From the NCBI GenBank assembly GCA_034401795.1, contig CM067370.1:101254164-101318163 (forward strand): a DNA stretch of 64,000 nt, in the 5' to 3' direction. Within the stretch, counting starts at the first letter, position 1. Each line of letters begins with the position of its first letter. The notes under the pieces are model-generated. The model was not told where the DNA came from. It searched no databases and saw only the letters and a list, made by a program, of their open reading frames with translations. The position numbers and the translations under genes were made by a program. Of this stretch, positions 30,663-41,488 are shown piece after piece. The stretch is from Chaetoderma sp. LZ-2023a. Its lineage: Eukaryota; Mollusca; Caudofoveata; Chaetodermatida; Chaetodermatidae.

Positions 30663-31501
30663 TAGCTGATTTCCTCTGTCACCTCTATGATGCCTATAGC
30701 CTCAAGCCTAACTCTATTGCTGGTTATAAGTCAGCATTAATGTCTGTTATTCCTTGCTTGGCTAAGAGGGGAAGTGATGAAGTAAATACATTGAATGTAT
30801 TAATTAAAGGCATGGGCAATCTAAGACCAAGGAATCCTCCTGTGATTCCGTCTTGGAGTTTATCGCTAGTGCTTCAAGTACTAGGTGATAAGCCTTTTGA
30901 ACCACTTAGTTCCATTTCTATGAAACTATTAACACTGAAGACTGTGTTTTTAATTGCTGCGGCCTCGGCTAGGCGTAGGAGTGAAATTCATGCCTTATCA
31001 GCCGAGGATGACCGTTTTGTGGTTTCAGGGGAAGGCCTTAAGCTGCTACCTAGGATTAATTTCTTGGCTAAAAATCAGTCGTTGAAATAGCCAGGTCAAC
31101 CTATTATTTTGCCTGCTTTGACTAGATATGATCCTAATTCTAAAGCATGGTGTCCCGTCCGGGCGCTGCGCCGGTACAAACAACGTACGGCGGCATGGCG
31201 CACCGACCAGTCAGCGTTATGGTTGTCATATATTGAACCCCATGGGAGGGCTTCTAAGGACACCATTTCCAGGTGGATTGTGGAATGCATTCAGTTTTGC
31301 CATAAATCCGCCACCGGGAAGCAGGTTGACGTGGCCAAGGCTCACAGTGTCCGCGGCGTAGTGACATCCACGGCCCTATTTAATGGGGTCCCTGTGGATG
31401 ATATTATGTCGGTGGCTCAGTGGCACTGTGAGTCAAGTTTTACAGACCATTATCTCCGTGACACCTCTAATCCTCTCGCCTTGTCGGTTTTGAAAAAATA
31501 A
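30368..31501 (+). pseudogene. Tyrosine recombinase of DIRS copy B, nonsense codon
   Basis: Equivalent to 19558-20691 of A. A TAG at 31088-31090 replaces TAT (Tyr of SLKYPGQP), cutting the protein before the HxxR and nucleophile boxes, which are otherwise intact downstream (HSVRGVVTS, FTDHYLRD). A single T-to-G change accounts for it. Confidence 0.9.
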
Positions 31502-32035
31502 ATCGGTTTATATTTTTTGAGGAGGTTTTTCCTCATTACTTATATATTTCACAATTAATTTATGGAAACACCCACTTTTTTGGGCCTGCATCAGTCTTTA
31601 CCAATGGGAAGATGATGTCAGCAGCCATTTTCAACAAGGTCAGTCTTGTTCATGTGTTGTCCGTTGTTGATTGTATTGTCACGATTACCCGTTATTAATA
31701 TGGTGATGGTTTGTGTATTTGTGTGGTTCATTGTTGAGAGTTACGAAAATGGAGCTTTTTTCGTCTCTGTCCTGTAGTACATGGCACTTGTACGTAGAGA
31801 GCGTATAGGACATTGAGGTCAGTCGACTCTTCCTCCCAGGAAGGAGGGGGGGGGAGCGCATATGACATTCGGTCATCTCTCATACATCGGTGGTGTTATC
31901 CGATGGTTAGTCAAATCCTGACTGTTTTTTCTTACAGTTTCAGAAGTTTAAGTGCCTTAAACGCAGAAAAGCGTATAGGGATGAGCTGGTCTTTTGACCT
32001 CGCCTCCCTCCCGCCAGATTCACTTTCGAATTCTG

Positions 32036-32139
32036 GCAATATCAAAAGTATTAGGGAGGTAAGTATACTCTTGAAGTGAAATAAACGAAATCTAGGATTT
32101 CTTTTTTCACGAGAGAGTTGATACTTACCTCCCTAGATA
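32036..32139. repeat. Internal complementary region (ICR) of DIRS copy B
   Basis: Same structure as in copy A. It reads aaatctaggattt where the right terminus of this copy now reads (inverse) aaatctagaattt, so the terminus and not the ICR carries the private change. Confidence 0.88.
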
Positions 32140-32204
32140 CGGACCCGGCCTCTCCACCCCACAGAGGCTCGGTCTTCAGGCTCTTAATAGTTGCATGTGT
32201 GTCA

Positions 32205-32420
32205 GCCAATAATCTAGTCAGAGGAAGTGCTAGTCTGCGCATGCGCGGTGGTGGGGCTGGCATCCGCCAGACTACGCTCTGACTCCCTGCCCAGTAGGGG
32301 CACCTAACTGTTTTAAATCTGAGTGTTTATTGAGTGAAAGCCAATATTTAGCAATATCAAAAGTATTAGGGAGGTAAGTATCAACTCTCTCGTGAAAAAA
32401 GAAATTCTAGATTTCGTTTA
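32205..32420 (-). repeat. Right inverted terminal repeat of DIRS copy B
   Basis: Near-identical to 21398-21613 of copy A; ends ...tagatttcgttta. Confidence 0.88.
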
Positions 32421-32422
32421 TT

Positions 32423-34811
32423 CTGTACCACGAATGCGTCAAAAAGAGGTTAGAAAAGAGCAAAAGGAAAGAACAGACACCAACACTCACGATGCAATGA
32501 AAATTGACATGAGTTTAGCAGAACTGAAGAAGGCTATCCGCCATTTGAAGAAAAAGAAATCTCCCGGGTCAGATGGCATTACGAATGAAATGATCCAACA
32601 CCTTGGTAATGCATCTCTTCGCAAGTTGCTAGACATCTTTAATCTCAGTTGGACCAATGGAGAGGGTCCTCAGTGCTGGAAGGAAGCCAGAATGACTCCT
32701 ATTCTGAAAAAAGGGAAGAACAAGACGAAAGTGCTGAGCTACCGTCCTATCAGTCTTACAAGCTGGATATGCAAGACCATGGAGTGCATCATCAACCAGC
32801 AGTTGCAGTGGTACCTGGAATCGGAGAACATTATAGTTTCAGAGCAGGCCGGCTTCAGAAGATACAGGAGCACAGAAGATCAAACAACACATCTTGCACA
32901 GGTCATAGAGGACACTTTTCAAGCCAAGAAGGTGATGCTAGCTGCCTTTATCGATCTGCAGAAGGCATTTGACAAGGTGTGGAAGGATGGCCTCCTCGTG
33001 AAGCTCCGGCGCACAGGCATCGGTGGCAACATCTTCCGATGGACCAAGTCATACCTACACAATCGCAGAGCTAGGGTGCTGGTGGATGGACAATCTGGAC
33101 AGAATGTATTGCTGAGACAAGGGGTGCCACAAGGCGGAGTATTATCACCAACTCTGTTCATACTCTTCATTAATGACATTGTAGCAGAGCTGCCCAATGG
33201 AACCCAAGCAGCCCTCTATGCAGATGACCTCGTACTCTGGTACACCGAGGAGTACACAACGACTGCCACGTACAGAATGCAGCTCGCCTTGGACAGAATT
33301 ACAGCTTAGGCCAATCGCTGGTGTATTACCATCAACAAAGAAAAATCATCAGCCATGCTATTCTCACTGTCCACCAAAACCAAGGTTGGCAATCTGACAC
33401 TGGGCGGTACTCCACTCGAGTACGAGGACCAGCAGATATACCTGGGAGTCGCCTATGACGGAAGATTAACATGGAAGGAGCACATCCAGAATGCAGAGGC
33501 AAAGGCCAGAAGAAAGCTAAACATCATGAGGAAGCTGGCAGGAACAAAGTGGGGTGCCAATGAAAGGATCCTCAAGACCATCTACCTAGGTGCCGTACGA
33601 CCACACCTTGAGTATGGATCCAGCTCATGGATGACAGCAGCTAAATCTCATCAACAGAACCTCGACAGAGTACAAAACCAGGCACTGCGCATCACCAATA
33701 GAAAAAATGGAGCAGACAGCAGGCATCCCCCCACTTAGCAAAGGAAGGGACTGCAAAGCACTGATCCAAGCTGCAAACTTCAAATCGTTCAACAACCACC
33801 CGATGAAGATCAGGCAAACACAGCTGTCATAAGGAAGACTTAAAAGATCAAGTTTTGTGAAAGAGACAAAAGCACTTCAAAGGAAACACCAAGAAATTTT
33901 GCCAGCACAAATAGAAGACCCAAACCACACCCTTGATCCTCCACCCTGGGAAAACAAACTAGAGAGCATAGCTATTCGCACCACAGTACCTCATCTCACA
34001 GCCAAAGATGAACACAGTGATGTGAGCAAGAAGGCCCTGACCCTAGCCATGCTGGAAGAAATGTACCCTCAGGAGAGATGGATAAGGATCTATACAGATG
34101 GATCAGCCAAAGATGCAATTACAACATGAGTCCGCTGCAATACCGACAGGCAAACACTGCGCAAACTACAGAGCTGAAGTCGAAGCACTGGTTCATGCAG
34201 CTAATACCATCAGCAGAACAGCAGACCCTATTGCACAGATTGTCTTTTTATCTGATGCCCGCTCCGTCCTTGAGGCTATCACCAAAGGTAAGCTGCCACA
34301 ACTTGAAGGCGCACTACAAACCTTCAAATGCTTTCGGATATCACTGCAGTGGATCCCTCACACTGTGGAGTCCAAGGAAATGAGGAAGCAGACAAGATGG
34401 CAAAGGTGGGTGCAGAAGAGAATCAGACAGAAAACATGGTTACCCATACAGAGATGAAGACTCATCAAGTCACTCTATAGAACACCTCAATCAGAAGATG
34501 CCTACCATCATCTCTCGAGGCCAGAGCAAGTGACCATTTTTCATCTCAGAACTGGACACAACAGACTAAACCAACACATGTACAGGCGGTTCCACCTTAC
34601 GACATCACCCGCTTGTCCTTGTGGAGAAGCAGAACAGACCACAGAGCACATACTTCAATGTTGCAGTACGTATCAGCTGCTGAGATAAGAGATCTGACCT
34701 TTGTCAACCTCTTCTTGAAAAGCTGTATGGGCCTGTGGAAGAACTGCAGAAAACCACAGATTTCGTCTTGAGAACGGCTCTCCAAGTGTGATACCAGCGA
34801 TCGAAAAGAAG
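32423..34811 (+). pseudogene. LINE copy 1: reverse transcriptase and RNase H
   Basis: RT: KKKKSPGSDGITNEMIQHL, KKGKNKTKVLSYRPISLTS, AAFIDLQKAFDKVW, RQGVPQGGVLSPTLFILFIN and the catalytic ALYADDLVLW. A TAG at 33307-33309 stops the first frame. Further shifts occur near 33690-33740 and 34110, where a short segment present in copy 2 is missing. RNase H is recognisable as IYTDGSAKDA and HCANYRAEVEALVHAAN, and a C-terminal CPCGEAEQTTEHILQC element follows. Dead copy. Confidence 0.85.
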
Positions 34812-35400
34812 GTCAAAATCCAAGATGGCCGCTGGCCAAAATGGCAGATTTTTAGAACCACTTTAAAGGATCTCTGAAACCGCTGGAGGAATTAATTCAA
34901 AACTCATAACACATCATCTATGGCAATGTTAGACCCAAGTTTATTCAAGGCAACCTGACTGGCCTATTTGCTTGGCGGCCATCTTGGATGACGTAGTTTT
35001 CGCGAAAACGACTTCCCCCGAACCGCTGAAGGGATAGTGCCGAAATTTGGTAAATATGCTTAGGGACCAAGGGCCATTCAAATTTGTTCAAAGGAAGTTC
35101 GTATGTTAAAAAACATGGCCGGCATCAACCAATCAAAATTTAGCTTTTTGTCATATTGTCTTTTTTGTATTTGATGTATTTCGATGGCGAAAATTGCTGT
35201 ATATATGCTTATCAGGGTGGCGAGTTCAAATATTCCACTTTCGAGACTGTTGGATAAACGGTTTGACTGCCATCTTGGTTTGTTTTCTTGCCATAGGCTC
35301 CCACAGTAAAGCAATGGGCCCATAGTAAAGCAATGGGGAATTCTTTAAACGACTTCTCAAGAACCACTGGGCCGATTTCAATTATATTTTTTGTGTTGAA
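34812..35400 (-). repeat. Inverted partial copy of the 22326 repeat
   Basis: Starts gtcaaaatccaagatggccg and runs through ccaagatggc...ttttcgcgaaaacgacttc and cattgctttactatggg phrases in inverse order relative to 22326-23100. It flanks the 3' end of LINE copy 1. Confidence 0.7.
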
Positions 35401-35564
35401 TATATTTTAGGGCGCGGCAGTGCTATGATTTTGTTTTGGCGAAATCTACATATATTCATCAAAGTTATCTCCCATGAAAAAAGGTTCATACAACATTAAC
35501 TGTTCACATTCACCATATGTTTTTCAAGCGTGTATTTAGTTTCACTAAAACCCCTGTTGACCCT

Positions 35565-35786
35565 TTAATGGTCAAACAGGCTTCTGCAGTGGTCTTGGGG
35601 AATGTTCATTTGCAGGCCAAGAGAAGACTATTTTTGAAAATTTACTACTGGAATGCCTGGCTCGATAACCGAGCCAGTCATCCCAGTGGTAAATTTTCAA
35701 AAATAGTCCTCTCTTGGCTTGCAAATGGACCTTCAATAAGCAAATAGTTAGATTTTCTTTACCAAATTTGACCATTAAAGGGTTAA
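35565..35786. mobile_element. Well-preserved TTAA/CCCTTT MITE
   Basis: Left end gaccctttaatggtcaaac, right end tttgaccattaaagggttaa, centre actggaatgcctggctcgat|aaccgagccagtcatcccag. It is the best copy for defining this family: terminal repeat CCCTTTAATGGTCAA, TTAA-like flanks, palindromic throughout. Confidence 0.82.
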
Positions 35787-35984
35787 ACTTGTGAAAAGGG
35801 TCGTACTCACTATACCAGTTCCAAGCCACAAAGCTAGAATGGGCTTCAATAGAGGAATCCATGTCTAGCAATGCCCCGCCCACCTCTTGTTAAGCTCCGC
35901 CAACTTTGTATACATGTTGAAATCTATTTTAATACTTTGAAACATGCAGTTCCAGAATCCCAATTTCAAGGTAACTATACAAGT

Positions 35985-36075
35985 ATGTTGTTGAATATTT
36001 TGAAAATAATTTGACTTGGGGATCTTACTGTCTATGTGCTCAGTGAAATTAGTTTAATAAATATTTTACAAAATG
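35985..36075. mobile_element. Decayed foldback MITE
   Basis: gttgttgaatattttgaaaa ... cagtgaaattagtttaataa. Arms heavily mutated. Confidence 0.5.
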
Positions 36076-36258
36076 TTCATTAAATTGTAAATTCAACAGA
36101 GACATATATGCTTTGTACACTTTGGTGGCAGACTTGCCGATTTTCGTGAAGGAGCTACATAATTTTTATTGTAATGTCAGCTGACTAGTGATGCAGATTA
36201 TTATGACATCAGATACTTGTGACAGTTTGGATCCCTCCATTGCTAAGCATCTTGGATC

Positions 36259-36500
36259 TTAACCATTTAATGGTCATGATTTTTCAGAAAAAATTTACAA
36301 TTTTCCTCAGTGCACCGGTATATCCAGGCCAATATAAGACAATTTTTGAAAATTTAACACTGGAATGACTGCCTCGATTATTGAGCCAGTCATTCCAGTG
36401 GTAAGTATTCAAAAACAGTATCTTCGCCTCCAAATGGACATTCCTCAAGACAACTGCATAGGGGCGGTTTTTTTGTCCGGCTTGACCATTAGAGGGTTAA
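36259..36500. mobile_element. TTAA/CCCTTT MITE copy
   Basis: ttaaccatttaatggtcatg ... ctggaatgactgcctcgatt|attgagccagtcattccagt ... cttgaccattagagggttaa. It ends about 55 bp before an exon acceptor. Confidence 0.75.
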
Positions 36501-36554
36501 CCAGTCCATTAGAGTCCTTACACTTTCCTACACATGAATGTTTTATATTTGCAG

Positions 36555-37096
36555 ACATGTGGTATAGACAATCATGTGATAGATCTAGATGACGAGAGCA
36601 GTGAAAATGCAGAGAACAGACTTCCTATGAATGGATCGCCACTAATCGACCGACCACACACACGACTCTTTACCAAACGTAATCAACAAACACCAACTAC
36701 ATCATACAGATATGGCCAGAATGCTGATCTCAGCGCTCCATCCACTCCAGCTGCAGATTCATTCATATTGACTGAAGACAATCTGTCAAATACATATGAT
36801 ATATCTTTGGATATGTTCTCGGAGAATAGACAGATTCAGAGGAATAATAATTACGATCATGATTTTGAAGAAACTTGCTCCAGTTATAGTTACTGTAGTG
36901 ATAATAGTAATGTGACCTCCAGTGCTTCGGCGACAGCGCCATCTGTAAAACATAATATGTCTGAGGAAGAAACTGCGACAGTAGTTAAGATCTGGGAACG
37001 TCCGCAACGACAGCCTCAAAGGGAGATAAACATGAAAGACGGTGTCCGTTGTTTTAATAAGATGAAATCACAAAGCTGCACTGACATCTCACAAAG
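36555..37096 (+). CDS. PH-domain protein, large acidic/polar exon
   Basis: Acceptor ttttatatttgcag, donor gtaata; 542 nt. It enters in phase 0, matching the 14394-14606 exon across 21.9 kb of intron, and leaves two bases of a codon. The sequence is acidic and Ser/Asn rich (DLDDESSENAENRLP, SFILTEDNLSNTYDISLD, SEEETATVVKIWERPQ), probably disordered, with a proline/glutamine patch near the end. No domain recognised. The open frame over 180 codons and consistent phase support a true exon. Confidence 0.75.
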
Positions 37097-37277
37097 GTAA
37101 TATTTTATGCTTTTTCATTCTTTATCAAAGGGTATAATGGAGGGATGCATTTCCAGCTATGCCCCACCCATGTCTAGCTATGCCCCACCCAGTACTAGCT
37201 AAGCTGTGTCCCACCTTGATGCGTGTTGGAAAAATGAAAACAAATTATATACGTTGAATACCAAATTCCCAGAATCC

Positions 37278-37345
37278 CAATTTCACGTAAGCTGTTGAAT
37301 ATATGGTGAACCGCCTAGTCAAATTAATTTCAAAATATTCAACAA
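37278..37345. mobile_element. Short foldback MITE copy
   Basis: gctgttgaatatatggtgaa|ccgcctagtcaaattaattt caaaatattcaaca; one arm shortened. Preceded by the ccacccatgtctagctatgc companion sequence. Confidence 0.6.
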
Positions 37346-37564
37346 AATGTTTATTAAATAGAAAATCCATCAGACATAGAATTCGTACACTTCATGACCG
37401 ACTTCAATTTTTATGACGGGGTTGTGGTTGTGACATCAGCCTACATGTGACTTAATTGATTACAGCATCAGATACTTGAGTGACAGATCGGATTCCCCCA
37501 TTGGAGTTGAACTCAATCAAGCCGACAGACTTAATATAAGAAATTCAGTGTGATATAAGATATG

Positions 37565-37662
37565 GTTAGTATTATGAAACTAAATTGTCAGGAAGCTGTT
37601 CATGCCTTGGGTAGCAATAACTTCAAATAAAATTAGTTTCAAAATATTTAACAACTTAGATT
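37565..37662. mobile_element. Decayed foldback MITE copy
   Basis: tagtattatgaaactaaatt ... ataaaattagtttcaaaata with an irregular loop. Confidence 0.5.
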
Positions 37663-38631
37663 ATACCTATATATCTTCATTCTAATTGAGATACCGGTAC
37701 TAGGGATTTCAGCGAAGTAGGAGTTCAAATTTTCCTACCATTTTAATGTACCAAATTTTTGTAAATTAATCCTGAGCCCATCTACTAAATTTTTACTAAA
37801 CTTCTCTGGGTATTTTCACGTGATCCAGCGAAAGCCATATTTTCAATGAAATTTATATTTACCTGTGAAAACACCTGACAGATTTCACTCAACAAAAATC
37901 ATGACACTGCCTCACACTACTATATCCACTGAACAAAGACTTGCAACGGTCATTTCAAAACCTTCAAGATGTTGCCAGGACACAAACATTTTGATCAATT
38001 TTAACATTTTTTCAAGGGAGATAACTGATGCATATGGCTGGGTTTTGCCAAAACGAAATTATTACATTTTAATCATCTGTGCCTAATAGATCCGCTGAAG
38101 AAGGATTTCGAGTGTAGGTTAAAAACTTTCAACCATCTAGATCGGACAAGAAAATTTTAACAAATTTTAAGGATTTCAGTGGAGGTAACTCTGGCAAATA
38201 TGAATTGACTTCATTGAAATGAAATCACGATACCGTATCTCTCACTAATTAATGCGCTGAAAAAATTGTGACTAGTTTCAAATCCCCTTCAAGATATGTA
38301 ATGGAAAAGAATCAGACAGAAATGGAATGGATGGACAGACATTGTAGATGTTGCACACCAGCACATAAAACAACCCAGTTTTGCACGGGCATATAATAAA
38401 CATTGTACTATTGTTAGTTGATGGATCTTGACAGAAGTAACAGCAACCTTTTTGTGTGGTTGCTGATTAGGAATATGATACTTTGCAATCTTCATGGCTA
38501 TCCTAATAGAGAGATCCATTTCTAACTTATCTCTGTCCATTTCTAGGTAAGCTCCACCCACTTTTTACATGTGTCCGAATCGATTTATATATTTTGATTT
38601 CTCAATTCCCAGAATCCCAATTCCAAGGTGT

Positions 38632-38726
38632 AAGCTGTTAAATATTTTAAGCTAATTTTAATGTGAGTTGTAGCTGCCTATGCCAGCAACAGCTCCCAAT
38701 CAACTTAGTTTCAACATGTTCAATAG
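38632..38726. mobile_element. Foldback MITE copy
   Basis: gctgttaaatattttaagct ... gttgtagctgcctatgccag caacagctcc ... acttagtttcaacatgttca. Confidence 0.65.
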
Positions 38727-38909
38727 AATGCTTATTAAATTTTTAATTCGCCGAAGACATACAATTTGTACACCTCATGAGGTAATTGATTTTAACAATA
38801 GCGATACAGGCACTCTAGATACAAAACAAATTGTTAGATTTTATAATTATATTTATGTATACAAAATGGGTAACATTTATATGGCAACTAATTGATATTT
38901 CTGATTTAG

Positions 38910-39012
38910 GGTGACTTTGAGCAGAAGCAGTATCATGCAGAGTTGTAGCAGTGGCCTGAACACAGCCTGGAGTAACGTGAAATCTTCAAAACATAAGTGC
39001 TTACTACAATGA
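38910..39012 (+). CDS. PH-domain protein, last coding exon with stop
   Basis: Acceptor tttctgatttag. The first base completes the Arg codon begun in the 36555-37096 exon, and 33 further codons lead to TGA at 39010-39012. The tail is Ser/Lys rich (VTLSRSSIMQSCSSG ... KSSKHKCLLQ). The phase fit supports it, but it is short and has no conserved motif, so the terminal exon is less certain than the PH exons. Confidence 0.55.
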
Positions 39013-40662
39013 CAGTGTAATTATAGGTTTTAATTAGTTTTGTGCAATAACTAAAGATTGCACGTTACATAGTATACAGATTAAGGCTATTGTAAAGCAT
39101 TATACCCAGTTCTGTAATCTTGCCTCAAGATGCATGTTACGATAGTGATGTAAGAACTCATAATACTGAGTATATTCGATTGGGAACTTGACTTTAACGT
39201 CGGGTTGTTAACTGTTTGAGCTAGGCATTGTGCGATTACGTGATTAAGCAAAAATCAAGTCATGAATTCATATGATTAAAAATTAAATAATTGAATAATC
39301 GTGAATAATTTATACTGTCTAACATGTCTAAAATATTTCAAAAAATACCTTTTATCGGTCATGAAAATTGACATTTTGCTCAGCAAATGATAATGTATCA
39401 CTGGAATGACTGGCTCGAACATCGAGCTAGGCATTCCAGTGATACATTGTTAAAAATAGTATTCTCAATACCTGCAAATGTGCATTTCTAAACACCATTG
39501 TAGCTTTAAATAATCGATTGTGATCACTCAGAGCATTAAGCGCACAAACCTAGTTTTAGGGACAATGAATATACCACAGAAGAACACATTACATTATTCA
39601 TTCTGGTATTGTATTCTCATTGCCACTCAAACAGTTATCAACTTTCCCATTTACATGTTCTCATAGAGAGTGCATCTCATCTAGGCCACTAATACAAAGC
39701 CAAACATGTTTGTGTACAAACATGTACACTTCCACAAAGCATGACCTCACATTTCCAGAATTTCAGTAATAACAAGGTCGATAGAATCTTAGTAGCAGTG
39801 GGTGATATGTGAAAAGTAGGTCACTCTGACTTACCTTTCTTATGCTCCATACCTTAAGCCTACAACCTACACATACACCAAGTTTGATTGCTGTGTACGA
39901 AAAACTTGAAACGACGGCCCGGAATAAGCTTTTGTGACTCACTCAACTAATTAATAAAGCTGCTACTTGTTTGTGTTTGGAAGAATTTTTAATTGTCACT
40001 GTGCCTTTGATATTTGACCTTTTGATCCCAAATTTAACACAAATCTTCGGGACCCCACAGACAACCTTCCATCCAAGTTTAGTCAAGATCTCTCCAGTAG
40101 AACGAGAGTTATCTTGAAAAGGTTTTCCGAATATTCATCAAAATATTTGTTTTTAATCTGGGCGCCATGGCCTTGACATTTGACCTTTTTACCCCAAATT
40201 TATCACATCTTCAGGACTCCACGGGCAACCTTTCCCCCAAGTCTGCTACCTGCAGCTAAAAATGCCTTTATTTACGTGAGCAAATGATAGTCAAATACTA
40301 CGTAGAGAAAAATTATGGCAGACAAATTACTTGCACGTTTGTGTACATACTACCATAAATGTCTAAATTTATATTGATCATAATTATGGCCTGTCAGTCT
40401 GTGCTATTTTCTTCATAAGAGGTTCAAAATGATGTTTGTTTTATCCAGTCAGAATTTGTGTAACCTCATTTTATTGGCCAGTCATACTAGTCTCACCCAA
40501 TGAAGTGTATATCTAAGTATTAATTTAATTGATAACTCGGTTACCAAGACTCGCCACCCTTGGTCACGCTTATGACGCCATAACCTGACATTACATCTCA
40601 ATTACGTCGCAAGTACGTATGATGTTTCCGTACACAAACGTCCCAACAAACATACTCAAATT
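39013..40662. other. Presumed 3' untranslated and intergenic sequence with repeats
   Basis: AT rich. Contains a palindrome at about 39388-39458 (aatgtatcactggaatgact...ccagtgatacattg, related to the TTAA MITE arms). At about 40015-40240 a tandem phrase recurs twice (tttgacctttt...cccaaattta...cttc..gaccccac). No coding frame supported. Confidence 0.45.
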
Positions 40663-40770
40663 AGTTATTAGTGAGTAATGGTCAGATTCGTCTGTTCACT
40701 GCATGGCCTCTTTCGCCCATAGAACTTCACGCTGACGTCATATTCGCACAATACATGAGAAAAAGGATTC

Positions 40771-41178
40771 TGGTTCTGCGAATTGTGCAATCACCACTAC
40801 AACAGGATAGAAGACCTAAGGAGACATTTCGGCCCAATTCACGAAATTTATCCAACAACAGAACGGCTAATTTCAACCAACACCATTGATAGAATCATCA
40901 CTAGAGCAGGAGTAGATGAAGCACAGAGACAAAGCCTGCCTCGCTCACCTAGACCACCACCATCTGTAGGATCTTCGAACGCGTATAATGTTGTAGATGG
41001 TGACATTATACCAATAATCATCCAAGGACTGCAAAATCTCCCAGATTTCTCCTCGTCAAAAATCGTAAAAGATAGATATGGAATACATTCTTTTAAAGAT
41101 ACTCTTGCTGCATATAAATTGTTAGTAATGACTTCCATCGCATACAAATTACCTGTGACCTATGCTCATGTCTTGTAG
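40771..41178 (+). pseudogene. Unidentified ORF fragment with one C2H2 zinc finger
   Basis: The frame reads FWFCELCNHHYNRIEDLRRH with FGPIH after it, a C-x2-C-x12-H-x4-H finger, followed by about 110 residues ending VTYAHVL at a stop at 41176. A TGA lies a few codons upstream of the finger and no plausible start or acceptor is obvious. It sits immediately left of DIRS element C. It may be a gag-like remnant or a piece of a host zinc-finger gene; I do not recognise it. Confidence 0.3.
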
Positions 41179-41199
41179 TGCCTATAGCTGCAACATCTT

Positions 41200-41369
41200 T
41201 CTACTTCGAATAATACTTACCAGATGTACTATTATGATAATGTCTATTATCTAGTCTAGCTCAAAATAAACCATTAAAACTCCGCACTCTCCTGGTCCTG
41301 CCCATACTTGTCCGGGAATACCATAGCCGCAGGTACAGAGTCAATTCCCAATCACAGTCAGATTCGTCT
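41200..41369 (+). repeat. Left inverted terminal repeat of element C, with extra 91-bp block
   Basis: Starts ctacttcgaataatacttac, pairs with the right end through cagatgtacta and again from tagccgcaggtacagagtc to cagattcgtct. The intervening block of about 91 bp (41232-41322) has no partner in the right repeat. Confidence 0.8.
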
Positions 41370-41455
41370 ATTTTGCGCTCTTGAAAAGTCGCATGTTTTA
41401 TTAGCTCAAAATTTTGCAATTTTAAGCGTGTTATTCGTGAATCATCGTTGGCTTC

Positions 41456-41488
41456 ATGGAGGAAAAGGGAAAATCATCACAGGGGCAG
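41456..41488 (+). CDS. Proposed first gag exon of element C
   Basis: ATG with 10 further codons (MEEKGKSSQGQ) ends at a GT donor (cag|gttgta). The proposed acceptor is at 41993 (ttctgtgtgttcgcag); phase is 0 on both sides. It mirrors the 17-codon exon of copies A and B in place and phase, but not in sequence. Short, hence tentative. Confidence 0.4.

Larger units (their letters stand above)
25366..32422 (+). mobile_element. DIRS element copy B, complete, about 7.06 kb
   Basis: Same plan as copy A and nearly the same sequence, inserted in sense into LINE copy 1. The left border is acaTTTT|cacttcaag and the right border cgttta|TTctgtacc. The empty site deduced from LINE copy 2 is acaTTTctgtacc, so the total number of T bases (4+2) equals element core plus target (3+3), shifted by one. 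Gag is intact, RT has one inserted base and YR one nonsense codon. Confidence 0.92.
23965..34811 (+). mobile_element. I/Nimb-like LINE copy 1, split by DIRS copy B
   Basis: Endonuclease and linker lie at 23965-25365; RT and RNase H lie at 32423-34811. The interrupted text caacattt...ctgtaccacgaatgcg is continuous in LINE copy 2 (47247-47271, minus). The 3' tail ends ...gataccagcgatcgaaaagaag. RT followed by an RNase H domain places it in the I group; the exact clade is uncertain. Confidence 0.85.

Noticed and set aside
34811-34830. Target-site duplication for LINE copy 1
   Set aside because: The 5' border could not be fixed and no convincing duplicate was found around 23935-23965.
38289-38561. 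Minus-strand 90-codon ORF in the last intron of the PH gene
   Set aside because: No domain and no splice or start context; it overlaps repeat-like sequence.
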